Shown piece after piece: positions 30,839 to 38,093 of a stretch of DNA of 64,000 nt. A program made the translations under genes and the position numbers. The number at the start of each line of letters is the position of its first letter. Position 1 is the first letter of the stretch. This DNA comes from Streptomyces violaceusniger (GTDB taxonomy: Bacteria > Actinomycetota > Actinomycetes > Streptomycetales > Streptomycetaceae): contig BJHW01000001.1 of assembly GCA_005405945.1 (NCBI GenBank), positions 7,440,001 to 7,504,000 of the forward strand, written 5' to 3'. Under the pieces are notes generated by a model that was not told the DNA's origin, ran no database searches, and worked only from the letters and a program-made list of their open reading frames with translations.

Positions 30839-31072
30839 CGTCTCACGACGGCGGTTCGTCTCACGAGGGCGGTTCATCTCGCGGCGGCTGTGCGTTTCGC
30901 GGCGGTGGTTCGTCTCGCCATGACCGTGCGTCTCGCGATGACCGTTCGTTTCCCCGCGGCCGTGCATCTCACGACGGTGGTTCGTCTCGCGCCGGTGGTT
31001 CGTCTCGCGACGGCCGTTCGTCTTGCCGCGAGCGTGCGTCTCACGACGGCGGTTCGTCTCACCACGGCCGCT
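30839..31072. repeat. 18-bp minisatellite, 13 units
   Basis: Thirteen consecutive 18-bp units of the form CGTCTCACGACGGCGGTT lie between the small hypothetical gene and the tetR stop. Units differ at a few positions but never in length, and the first, second and twelfth are almost the same. On the plus strand every unit reads as six residues of type RLTTAV. On the minus strand the units give Arg/Thr/Ala-rich repeats. The preserved 18-bp period, with no stops in several frames, is notable. I annotate DNA, not protein. Confidence 0.9.
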
Positions 31073-31100
31073 CGACCGTACGTCGCACCGGCCGCGCTCA

Positions 31101-31985
31101 TCACAGCAGGTGCGACGCCTCGCCGAGGGCGGGCACCACGCGGCGCGCCAAACGCCCGACCGGCCCCTCGGCGGGCTCCATCCTGACCGCGGCCTTCAGC
31201 ACCCGGGCCGTCTGCGGATCGGTGGCGGCGGTGGCGGTCAGCATCGCCACGAACTGGTCCACCAGCCAGTCGCGCAGCTCCTCCAGCGACGGCCGCTTCT
31301 CCTCGTCCAGCCAGATCAACGAGGCCGCCTCGACGGCCGTGATCCAGGTGCGCACCATCATCCGCAGCCGCCCACCGGGCTCCTTGACCGCCAGATGGAG
31401 CAGGATCTCCTCGGCCGCCGCCCGCCGCACCTCGTCCACGATCGCGTTCGTCCGCGACGTCTCGGCCACGCTGCCGCTCTGCAACAGCGCGCTGAACCCC
31501 GCGTCGTGCTCGTCCACGAAGGCCAGATAGCGGTCCAGCACCCGGCTCAGCCGGGCGCTGAGCGGGCCGCTCCTGGGCTCCTCGAAGCACCGTTCCAGCT
31601 CATCGGCGGCGCTGCGCAGCGCCGCCTCGTACAACTGCTGTTTGCCGCCCGGGAAGTAGCGGTAGACCAGCGGACGGGAGGCCCCGGCGGCCGAGGCCAC
31701 ATCGTCCAGCGACACGTCCTCGGGCGCGCGGTGGGCGAAGAGGTCGAGCGCGGCGGTGAGGAGTTCGGCGCGGCGCGCCTCGACGCTCAGCCTGCGATAG
31801 CTGCCCCGGCGCGCGGCCGGTGGGCTCGCGGTGGCTGGTGGCCGCGTGATGGCCGATGGGCTCGCGGCGGCCGGGGGTTCCGCCGCCGGGCTCGCGGCGG
31901 CGCTCGCCTCCGCCGGGGGTGTCGCCTCCGGGGCGCCGGAGCGGTGCCGCTGCCTGTCGTCATGCCTGGCAGCGTAACCGCCCAT
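31101..31985 (-). CDS. TetR family transcriptional regulator
   Basis: The reading frame is 294 aa, but the first 65 residues are Ala/Pro/Ser-rich, so a later start is possible. The HTH is clear: RRAELLTAALDLFAHRAPEDV, then SAAGASRPLVYRYFPGGKQQLYEAAL. The C-terminal domain has the helices ELERCFEEP and MMVRTWITAVEAASLIWLDE. It is downstream of the AurF-like gene in the same direction, separated by a repeat element. It might control that oxygenase or the divergent ferritin-like gene. Confidence 0.85.
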   Translation of the reverse strand: MGGYAARHDDRQRHRSGAPEATPPAEASAAASPAAEPPAAASPSAITRPPATASPPAARRGSYRRLSVEARRAELLTAALDLFAHRAPEDVSLDDVASAAGASRPLVYRYFPGGKQQLYEAALRSAADELERCFEEPRSGPLSARLSRVLDRYLAFVDEHDAGFSALLQSGSVAETSRTNAIVDEVRRAAAEEILLHLAVKEPGGRLRMMVRTWITAVEAASLIWLDEEKRPSLEELRDWLVDQFVAMLTATAATDPQTARVLKAAVRMEPAEGPVGRLARRVVPALGEASHLL

Positions 31986-32030
31986 CGTTACGGAGCCGAT
32001 GCCCCTTCGGTCCCAGCCCTACGGGGTGCC

Positions 32031-32258
32031 CGGTGGACCACGCGGCGGAGCCGCATATCGGTACTTCCCCTCCCCGCCCCTTCCCGCGGCATCGCTACGC
32101 GGCTCCGCCGCAGGGCATGGGCTTCGCCCCTGAACCCCGGGGCCTGGGGCGGAGCCCCCACGCGGTGGAGCCGCACATCGACGCTGCGCGGGAAGGGGCG
32201 GGGGAGGGGAACAGCCCGCCCCAGGCGCCAAGCTCCCCCGGACACACCCCGGACACCC
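32031..32258. repeat. Intergenic long inverted repeat element, copy 2
   Basis: Core arms TTCCCCTCCCCGCCCCTTCC (from 32065) and the reverse complement (32188-32211, with one extra G) flank about 100 nt that contain further GC-rich palindromes such as CGGAGCCGC repeats. The arms match those at 1411-1677. The element fills the gap between tetR and the AurF-like gene. No gene is seen inside it. Confidence 0.7.
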
Positions 32259-33200
32259 CTAACCCAGCAGCCCCGAACTCTTCCACAGCCGACGCCCCAC
32301 GCCCCGCATCACCCCAACGTCATCAAGGAATTCGGTGAGCTTGCGCGCACCGCTGCGCATCACCTCACGCCGATGCGCGCTGGCCCGCACTTGAGCGACG
32401 GCCGCGCGACGGTCGAGCCCCACGTCCGTATAGACCTTGGGGTTGATGAACGCCTGCGAGAAGATCCGGGAGAACTCCCCGGAACCGATCCGGGTCAGCT
32501 CCGCCTCCCAGCGCGGCGCCCGCAACATCTGGCGGCGCAGCTCCTCGCGCGCGTACCGCACATGGCGGGCCTCCTCGACCACATGGATCCGGGTCACCCC
32601 GCGAATCAGCGGCTGAACGCGCTCGTCGGGGAAGGTCAGCCGCTGCATCCAGTCCAGGATCTCCTCGCCGAGGAGGGTCGCGGTGAACGAACCGGGCGTG
32701 GTGGAGAACGTCTTGAAGAACCGGCCCAGGTTGTGGTGGAGCGGGGCGACCGGATACGCCGGGGTGCCGCCCTTGGTGATCAGCCGCGCGAACATCTTGG
32801 AGTGGCGGCACTCATCGGCGATCTCGGTGAGCGCGTACCGCACATGGGCGCTGGTCGCGGGCTTGTCGTAGATGTGCCGGGTGAGCAGCTGGATCAGGAT
32901 GATCTCGAACCATATGCCCAGGGAGGCGAGGGCCGCCGCCTCGTGCTGGGACAGCAGCAGCCGCTGCTCCTCCGACATCCGGCGCCATATGGGCGTGTCG
33001 TAGAGCGACACCAGCTCCGGCGGCCAGAACCACTTGCCGGGCTCGAACGGCGCGTCCCAGTCCAGTTCGGTGTCGGGGTCGAAGGAGTGCTTGGCGGAGG
33101 ACTGGAGCAGCCGCTCCGCGACCCGTTCGCGGTCCTTGATCAGCCCGAGCGCGTCCCTGAGTGCGGGTGGTTCGGTCGTGGTGGTCATCGTTGAGGGCAC
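32259..33200 (-). CDS. AurF-type diiron N-oxygenase family protein
   Basis: A 313-aa non-haem diiron oxygenase of the AurF/p-aminobenzoate N-oxygenase family, whose members oxidise amines to nitro or hydroxylamino groups. Metal-ligand motifs are visible: SQHEAAALASLGIWFE, EIADECRHSKMFARLI and later VVEEARHVRYAREEL. These give the Glu and ExxH-type pairs of the four-helix bundle. The start MPSTMTTTTEPP is at 33200, upstream of a 180-bp divergent promoter region shared with the ferritin-like gene. The length is normal. No biosynthetic cluster surrounds it, so the substrate is unknown. Confidence 0.9.
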   Translation of the reverse strand: MPSTMTTTTEPPALRDALGLIKDRERVAERLLQSSAKHSFDPDTELDWDAPFEPGKWFWPPELVSLYDTPIWRRMSEEQRLLLSQHEAAALASLGIWFEIILIQLLTRHIYDKPATSAHVRYALTEIADECRHSKMFARLITKGGTPAYPVAPLHHNLGRFFKTFSTTPGSFTATLLGEEILDWMQRLTFPDERVQPLIRGVTRIHVVEEARHVRYAREELRRQMLRAPRWEAELTRIGSGEFSRIFSQAFINPKVYTDVGLDRRAAVAQVRASAHRREVMRSGARKLTEFLDDVGVMRGVGRRLWKSSGLLG

Positions 33201-33379
33201 CTCACTGATGGCTCGGACAGACGCCGGTGGGAACGGTTACCGGCGGATACCTCTTATGAGACTCCGTGTCAGCAAGGCCGTCAATCCCTCGAGGAGGTCT
33301 TATTGACCGCTGAGTAACGGACGTGTGAGCCTGCCGAGTACGCATCCGTTCACGGGGGAGCGAGGCGAAGGAGGCGTCG

Positions 33380-34513
33380 GTGGCGACGCAAGAGCTCTAC
33401 GCGATGGATCCCGGAGACCCCCTGTGGCAGGTGCCCGCCGGCGGCGCCGCCCGATTCAGCTGGGAGTACGACGACCACCGGGCCCGGCTGCTCGCCCTCT
33501 ACCAGAAGGGCAAGGACAAGCAGTGGGACGCGGTCAAGCGGATCGACTGGGGCCTGGACGTGGACCCGTACGACCCGCTGGGCACCCCCGATGAGTCGCT
33601 CGCCCTCTACGGCACCCGCCACTGGGACCGGATGACCGACCGGGACAAGGGCGAGCTGCGCCATCACGTCGCCGCCTGGCAGTTCAGCCAGTTCCTCCAC
33701 GGCGAACAGGGCGCGATGGTGTGTGCGGCCCGGATCGTGGAGTCCGCGCCCGACCTCGACGCCAAGTTCTACTCCGCGACCCAGACCATGGACGAGGCGC
33801 GCCACGCCGAGCTCTACGGCCGCTTCCTGCACGACAAGCTCGGTACGGTCTACCCCATCAACACCGATCTTCAGGCCCTCCTCGGCGACACCCTCCGCGA
33901 CTCCCGCTGGGACATGGCCTACCTGGGCATGCAGGTGCTCATCGAGGGCCTGGCGCTCGCCGCGTTCGGCCTCATCCGCGACACCACCGACAAGCCGCTG
34001 CCCCAGCAGATCCTCGCCTACGTCATGCAGGACGAGGCCCGCCACGTGGCCTTCGGCCGGATGGCGCTGCGCGACTACTACCGGCAGCTGAGCGACGCGG
34101 AGCTGCGCGAGCGCGAGGAATTCGTCATCGAGGGCTGCTACTTGATGCGCGACCGGCTGCGCGGGGTTGAGGTCCTGGAGAACTTCGGCATCCCGAAGGC
34201 CGAGGCCGAGGAGTACTGCGAGCAGTCGCAGTTCCTGCACATGTTCCGCAAGCTGCTCTTCAGCCGGATCGTGCCGTGTGTGAAGGACATCGGGCTGTGG
34301 GGCGAGCGCCTGCAGCGGGCGTACGTCGACATGGGCGTGCTGGAGCTGGGCGACAGCAACCTCGACCTGCTGATGCACCAGGACGAGGAGCTGGCCGAGC
34401 GGCTGGACCGGCAGCGCTTCGCGGCGGAGGAGGCGGCGCGCACGGGCGAGGTGGAGGAGGCGATCGCGGAGGGGTGGCCGGGGCGGAGGCGTGAGAACGC
34501 AGAGCAAGGATGA
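33380..34513 (+). CDS. Ferritin-like diiron domain protein
   Basis: A 377-aa protein of the ferritin-like superfamily close to ribonucleotide-reductase beta or long-chain diiron oxygenases. Ligand motifs are HGEQGAMVCAARIVE, TMDEARHAELYGRF, GLALAAFGLIR and QDEARHVAFGRMAL, giving the paired Glu and ExxH sets. The start GTG at 33380 follows AAGGAGGCG. It is divergent from the AurF-like gene, so two diiron proteins share a promoter region. The last seven residues and the stop are inside the first unit of a 19-bp minisatellite, which may have altered the C-terminus. The reaction is not known. Confidence 0.88.
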   Translation: MATQELYAMDPGDPLWQVPAGGAARFSWEYDDHRARLLALYQKGKDKQWDAVKRIDWGLDVDPYDPLGTPDESLALYGTRHWDRMTDRDKGELRHHVAAWQFSQFLHGEQGAMVCAARIVESAPDLDAKFYSATQTMDEARHAELYGRFLHDKLGTVYPINTDLQALLGDTLRDSRWDMAYLGMQVLIEGLALAAFGLIRDTTDKPLPQQILAYVMQDEARHVAFGRMALRDYYRQLSDAELREREEFVIEGCYLMRDRLRGVEVLENFGIPKAEAEEYCEQSQFLHMFRKLLFSRIVPCVKDIGLWGERLQRAYVDMGVLELGDSNLDLLMHQDEELAERLDRQRFAAEEAARTGEVEEAIAEGWPGRRRENAEQG

Positions 34514-34625
34514 GAACGCAGCGGAAGCATGAGAACGCAGCGGAAGCATGAGAACGCAGCGGAGGCGTGAGAACGCAGCGGAGGCGTGAGAACGCAGCGG
34601 AAGCATGAGAACGCAGCGGAGGCGT
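34493..34625. repeat. 19-bp minisatellite, 7 units
   Basis: Seven 19-bp units GAGAACGCAGCGGAAGCAT or the variant ending AGGCGT start inside the last codons of the ferritin-like gene and run past its stop. The order of the two variants after a diverged first unit is A, A, B, B, A, B. A 19-bp period changes frame with each unit, so the array does not encode a regular peptide. Confidence 0.92.
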
Positions 34626-34704
34626 GAGAATGGAGATGACGCCCCTCAGCCTCGCCTCCACGCACCGACCTTGGTAGATTCATGATCACCGCCAGCGGAG
34701 AAGG

Positions 34705-34728
34705 CCGAGGTCATTGGGGTGACCTCGG
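34705..34728. terminator. Inverted repeat downstream of the minisatellite
   Basis: CCGAGGTCA (34705-34713) and TGACCTCGG (34720-34728) form a perfect 9-bp stem with a 6-nt loop. It may terminate the ferritin-like transcript or serve as an operator for the GNAT gene. A direct repeat of GCGTTCATATG follows at 34736-34756. Confidence 0.5.
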
Positions 34729-34833
34729 TCCGGTGGCGTTCATATGCGTTCATATGAAGGAACGGCCGAAGGGTGCTCTCCACGGCGGTGGGGGGCACAC
34801 CTTTGTACCGGCGTTCCGGAGGATGATGGTGGG

Positions 34834-35346
34834 GTGCGGATTCGAACGAGCACCAGTGAAGAACTCCCCGTCCTCCAGGACATAGAGCGCGCCGCCGGAC
34901 TCTGCTTCCGGGACATCGGCATGGACGAAGTCGCCGATGACGAACCCCTGAGCCTGGAAGAGCTGAGCCGCTACCAGCGGGCCGGACGGGCCTGGGTCGC
35001 GGTGGACGACGCCGACCGGGCGATGGCGTACCTGATCACCGACCCCGTCGACGGAAACATCCATATCGAGCAGATCTCGGTCCACCCCGACAGCGCCCGC
35101 CGTGGCGTGGGACGGGCCCTGATCGACCACATCGCGGCGCGGGCCGCGGGCGACGGCGTCCCCGCGCTCACCCTGACCACCTTCGTCGACGTGGCCTGGA
35201 ACGCCCCGTACTACGCCGCGCGGTGCGGCTTCCGGACCCTGGCCGAGGCCGAGCTGACCCCCGGCCTGCGCGAGATCCGGCTCAGCGAGGCCGGTCATGG
35301 GCTGGACCGCTGGCCACGGGTGTGCATGCGCAGGGATGTGGGCTAG
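34834..35346 (+). CDS. GNAT family N-acetyltransferase
   Basis: A 170-aa acetyltransferase that would move an acetyl group from acetyl-CoA to an amine. Core motifs are IHIEQISVHPDSARRGVGRALIDHIAARA (acetyl-CoA-binding motif A with RRGVGRAL) and the late strand NAPYYAARCGFRTL. I chose the GTG at 34834 (VRIRTSTSEELPVLQ) with a GGAGGAT RBS, because the frame upstream lacks domain sequence. The substrate is unknown, and the LysR gene is convergent. Confidence 0.9.
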   Translation: MRIRTSTSEELPVLQDIERAAGLCFRDIGMDEVADDEPLSLEELSRYQRAGRAWVAVDDADRAMAYLITDPVDGNIHIEQISVHPDSARRGVGRALIDHIAARAAGDGVPALTLTTFVDVAWNAPYYAARCGFRTLAEAELTPGLREIRLSEAGHGLDRWPRVCMRRDVG

Positions 35347-35374
35347 CCGGGACGCCGACGGGGCGCCGGGCCTC

Positions 35375-36265
35375 CTACGGGCACAGCTCCTCCACCGCCC
35401 GCCCGAATGCCCGTAGCCGCGCGGTCTCGTCCGCCCGCCGCCACACCAGGCCGAGCATCGAGTCCGGCACCCCCTCGACCGGTACGAAGGTGATGTCCCG
35501 GCGGCGGTGGTACTCCGCCGTCGGGGCGCACAGCAGCATCCCGCCCCGGCCCGCCGCGACCGCCGCCAGCCCCTCCTGGAGGGTGTGCACCAGCGGCCCG
35601 CGCGGGATGGGCCGCCCGCCGGGGGTGGCGGCGGGCGCCATCGCGTCGTGCCAGTAGCGCGGCGCGGGGGCGGACGGGCCGATCAGCGGGCAGTCGGCCA
35701 GCGCGTCGGCGTCCACCCGGCCGCGGCCCGCGAACGGATGGCGGGCGGAGACCACCACGGTCTGCGGCTGCTTGGAGAAGACCGGGCCGAGGACGAGGTC
35801 TGGCTCGGCCACCGGCAGGCAGACGATCGCGGCGTCCACCTCACCGGCCCGCACCGCCCCGAACGGATCGGCCAGCGGGAGCTCCACGGTCGTCGGTTCA
35901 CAGCCGGGGTGGCGGTCCCGGAAGGCGGCGATGGCCGCCGTCACCCGTTCATCGGCGACCCCCTGGAACCCGATCCGGAGCACGCCGTCCACCCCGCGCG
36001 CCGCCTCGCGGGCGCTCTCGAAGGCCCCGTACAGCGCCTCGTAGGCGGGCCGCAGCTCGGCCAGGAACCGCTCGCCGAGCGGGGTCAGCCGCGCCCGGCG
36101 GCTGGTGCGCTCCAGCAGCCGGGCGCCGATCCGGCGCTCCAGGTTCCGCAGCAGCTGGCTCACCCGGCTCTGCGAGACGTACAACCGCTCCGCCGCGCGG
36201 CCGAAGTGAAGCTCCTCGCTCAGCACGAGGAAGCACTCCAGCTCGCGGATCTCCAACCCGACCAT
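35375..36265 (-). CDS. LysR family transcriptional regulator
   Basis: A 296-aa regulator. N-terminal HTH: MVGLEIRELECFLVLSEELH, AERLYVSQSRVSQLLRNLE, ARLLERTSRRARLTPLGERF. The C-terminal effector domain has GVLRIGFQGVADERV, DAAIVCLPV and GPLVHTLQEGLAAVAAGRGG. It is divergent from the MFS exporter with 93 bp between the starts and an inverted repeat inside. That is the classic arrangement for LysR control of the neighbour. Confidence 0.93.
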   Translation of the reverse strand: MVGLEIRELECFLVLSEELHFGRAAERLYVSQSRVSQLLRNLERRIGARLLERTSRRARLTPLGERFLAELRPAYEALYGAFESAREAARGVDGVLRIGFQGVADERVTAAIAAFRDRHPGCEPTTVELPLADPFGAVRAGEVDAAIVCLPVAEPDLVLGPVFSKQPQTVVVSARHPFAGRGRVDADALADCPLIGPSAPAPRYWHDAMAPAATPGGRPIPRGPLVHTLQEGLAAVAAGRGGMLLCAPTAEYHRRRDITFVPVEGVPDSMLGLVWRRADETARLRAFGRAVEELCP

Positions 36266-36287
36266 GGCCTCCTACCGACACCGATTG

Positions 36288-36302
36288 ATGAGCCTCGCTC
36301 AT
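36288..36302. promoter_or_regulatory. Inverted repeat in lysR-MFS divergent region
   Basis: ATGAGC-CTC-GCTCAT is a perfect 15-bp dyad with a 3-nt centre, 22 bases upstream of the lysR start and 56 before the MFS start. It suits a LysR operator site. Confidence 0.6.
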
Positions 36303-36358
36303 GGAAGGCTGAAAACTTCGGCGTTGTTCCCGCAGGGGCACGGCTGTTCGCTAAAGAC

Positions 36359-37579
36359 ATGTCCAATAGCACGGAACTCACCGCTCCGGCAGGCACATCC
36401 GGGTCACCTCCGGCGGTGCGCTCGCCGCTCAGAGCCTGGCTCAGGGCCTGGCTCGCCGTCGTCGCCGTCGCGGTCGGCACCTTCGCGGTGGTCACCACCG
36501 AGATGCTGCCGGTCGGCCTGCTCACCTCGATCGGCTCCGCGCTCGGGGTCTCGGACGGTACGGCGGGGCTCGCCATGACCGTGCCCGGTCTGGTCGCCGC
36601 GCTCGCCGCCCCGCTGCTCACCGTCACCGTCGGCCGCTACGACCGGCGGCTGGTGCTGTGCGGGCTGATGGTCCTGCTGGCCGTCGCCAATCTGCTGTCC
36701 GCGCTCGCGCCCGGCTTCGTCGTCCTGCTGTTCGCCCGGGTGCTGGTCGGGGTGAGCATCGGTGGGGTGTGGTCCATCGCGGGCGGGCTCGCGCCGCGGC
36801 TGGTGCCCGAGCGCTCCGCGGGCCACGCCACCACCCTGATCTTCAGCGGTATCGCGGTGGCATCGGTGCTCGGGGTGCCGATCGGGACGCTCCTCGGCGA
36901 TCTGGTCCACTGGCGGGTCGCGTTCGCCGCCTTCGCCGCCCTGTCGCTGGCCGTGGCCGCCGCCATGGCCGTCACCCTGCCGCCGCTGCCCGCCACCGGC
37001 ACCATCCGGCTGCGCGAGGTGCCGGGCCTGTTCCGCAACGTCCGGCTGCGGTGCGGCCTCATCACCACCCTGCTGCTGGTCACCGGCCACTTCGGCGCGT
37101 ACACATACGTCCGCCCGGTGCTCGAGGAGGTCGCCGGGGTCGGGACGGGCCTGATCAGCACCCTGCTGCTGGCGTACGGCGTGGCGGGCATCGCCGGGAA
37201 CTTCCTGGCCGGCGCCACCGCCCACCGCGATCCGCGCCGCACCCTCGTGGTCATCTTCACGCTGCTGGCGGCGGCCGAGCTACTGGTCCCGGTCGCCGGG
37301 GCCACGACGGCGGGGGCGGCCGTACTGCTGCTGGTGTGGGGCCTGGCGTACGGCGGGGTGTCGGTGACCTGCCAGACCTGGGTGCTGCACGCGGCACCGG
37401 ACGCGCGGGAGGCGGCGTCGGCGCTGTACGTCGGGGTCTTCAACGTGGCGATTTCGCTGGGCGCGCTGCTCGGCGGCCGGGCGGCGGACGCGATCGCGGT
37501 CCCCAGCGTGATGTGGTTCGGGGGCGCGCTGGTGGTCCTCGCCTTGGCGAACGTGGCGCTGTTCGGCAGACGGAGGTGA
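36359..37579 (+). CDS. MFS transporter, AraJ/DHA1-type exporter
   Basis: A 406-aa 12-helix transporter. The first helix has FAVVTTEMLPVGLLTSI, the hallmark of arabinose-efflux/AraJ-like permeases. The loop 2-3 motif is GRYDRRLVL, and ARVLVGVSIGGVWSI is helix 4. Helix 11 contains VGVFNVAISLGALLGGRAAD. It likely exports a small drug or sugar-like compound. The start ATG at 36359 is the only one that precedes the charged N-terminus. LysR is divergent and probably controls it. Confidence 0.92.
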   Translation: MSNSTELTAPAGTSGSPPAVRSPLRAWLRAWLAVVAVAVGTFAVVTTEMLPVGLLTSIGSALGVSDGTAGLAMTVPGLVAALAAPLLTVTVGRYDRRLVLCGLMVLLAVANLLSALAPGFVVLLFARVLVGVSIGGVWSIAGGLAPRLVPERSAGHATTLIFSGIAVASVLGVPIGTLLGDLVHWRVAFAAFAALSLAVAAAMAVTLPPLPATGTIRLREVPGLFRNVRLRCGLITTLLLVTGHFGAYTYVRPVLEEVAGVGTGLISTLLLAYGVAGIAGNFLAGATAHRDPRRTLVVIFTLLAAAELLVPVAGATTAGAAVLLLVWGLAYGGVSVTCQTWVLHAAPDAREAASALYVGVFNVAISLGALLGGRAADAIAVPSVMWFGGALVVLALANVALFGRRR

Positions 37580-37730
37580 GCGGGCCGCGGGGAGTGCGGA
37601 GGTGAGGGGCCGCGGGGAGTACGGAGGCCACGAGAGCGACGTCAGGCCACGAGGACCATGTCAGGCCATGTGGACCCGGCGATCAGGTGAGACCCTGAAA
37701 CCAGGGGACTCGTCTGCGGGAGTGGGTCCG

Positions 37731-38021
37731 ATGGCAGTGAGCATGCACGTGGTCTGGAGCAAGTGCGAGCCGGGACGCGTCATCTACGAGACGCATTCGA
37801 TCGAGACGGTCACCGACGGCTCGGGCGTCCACGCGACCGTCGACAGCCACACGTACGAGATCTCCCTCCGCAGCCGAGCCCAGGCGGAGTCCATCGCGGA
37901 CGAGGAGGGCTACGAGCTGTACCGGAAGGGCGAGGCGTGGGAGAGCCTCCCCGAGGAGGAGGGCCTTTCCGAGGAGGAGGGCCTCGCCGAGGAGGAGAGC
38001 CTCCCAGGGCAGGACGAATGA
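37731..38021 (+). CDS. Small hypothetical protein with acidic C-terminal repeats
   Basis: A 96-aa protein not recognised. The body MAVSMHVVWSKCEPGRVIYE and SHTYEISLRSRAQAESIADE looks like a small beta-rich domain. The end repeats EEEGLSEEEGLAEEESL. A GGAGTGGG RBS precedes the ATG. Upstream, at 37582-37627, two 21-bp near-identical copies of GGGCCGCGGGGAGT plus CGGAGG occur. It has no clear neighbour. A terminator follows immediately. Confidence 0.55.
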   Translation: MAVSMHVVWSKCEPGRVIYETHSIETVTDGSGVHATVDSHTYEISLRSRAQAESIADEEGYELYRKGEAWESLPEEEGLSEEEGLAEEESLPGQDE

Positions 38022-38022
38022 G

Positions 38023-38053
38023 TAAGGAGCGGCGCCCTGGACGCCGCTCCTTA
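38023..38053. terminator. Perfect hairpin terminator
   Basis: TAAGGAGCGGCG (38023-38034) and CGCCGCTCCTTA (38042-38053) make a 12-bp perfect stem with a 7-nt loop, starting two bases after the stop of the small gene. It also lies downstream of the convergent MFS gene. Confidence 0.85.
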
Positions 38054-38093
38054 CGTCACGCTCTGCCGGGGCCCTCCCGCTGAGGGCCCGGAC

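Noticed and set aside
30500..31186. Plus-strand frame with RLTTAV hexad repeats
   Set aside because: The repeat reads in several frames, the rest of the frame is opposite a better small gene, and there is no domain; kept only as a DNA repeat.
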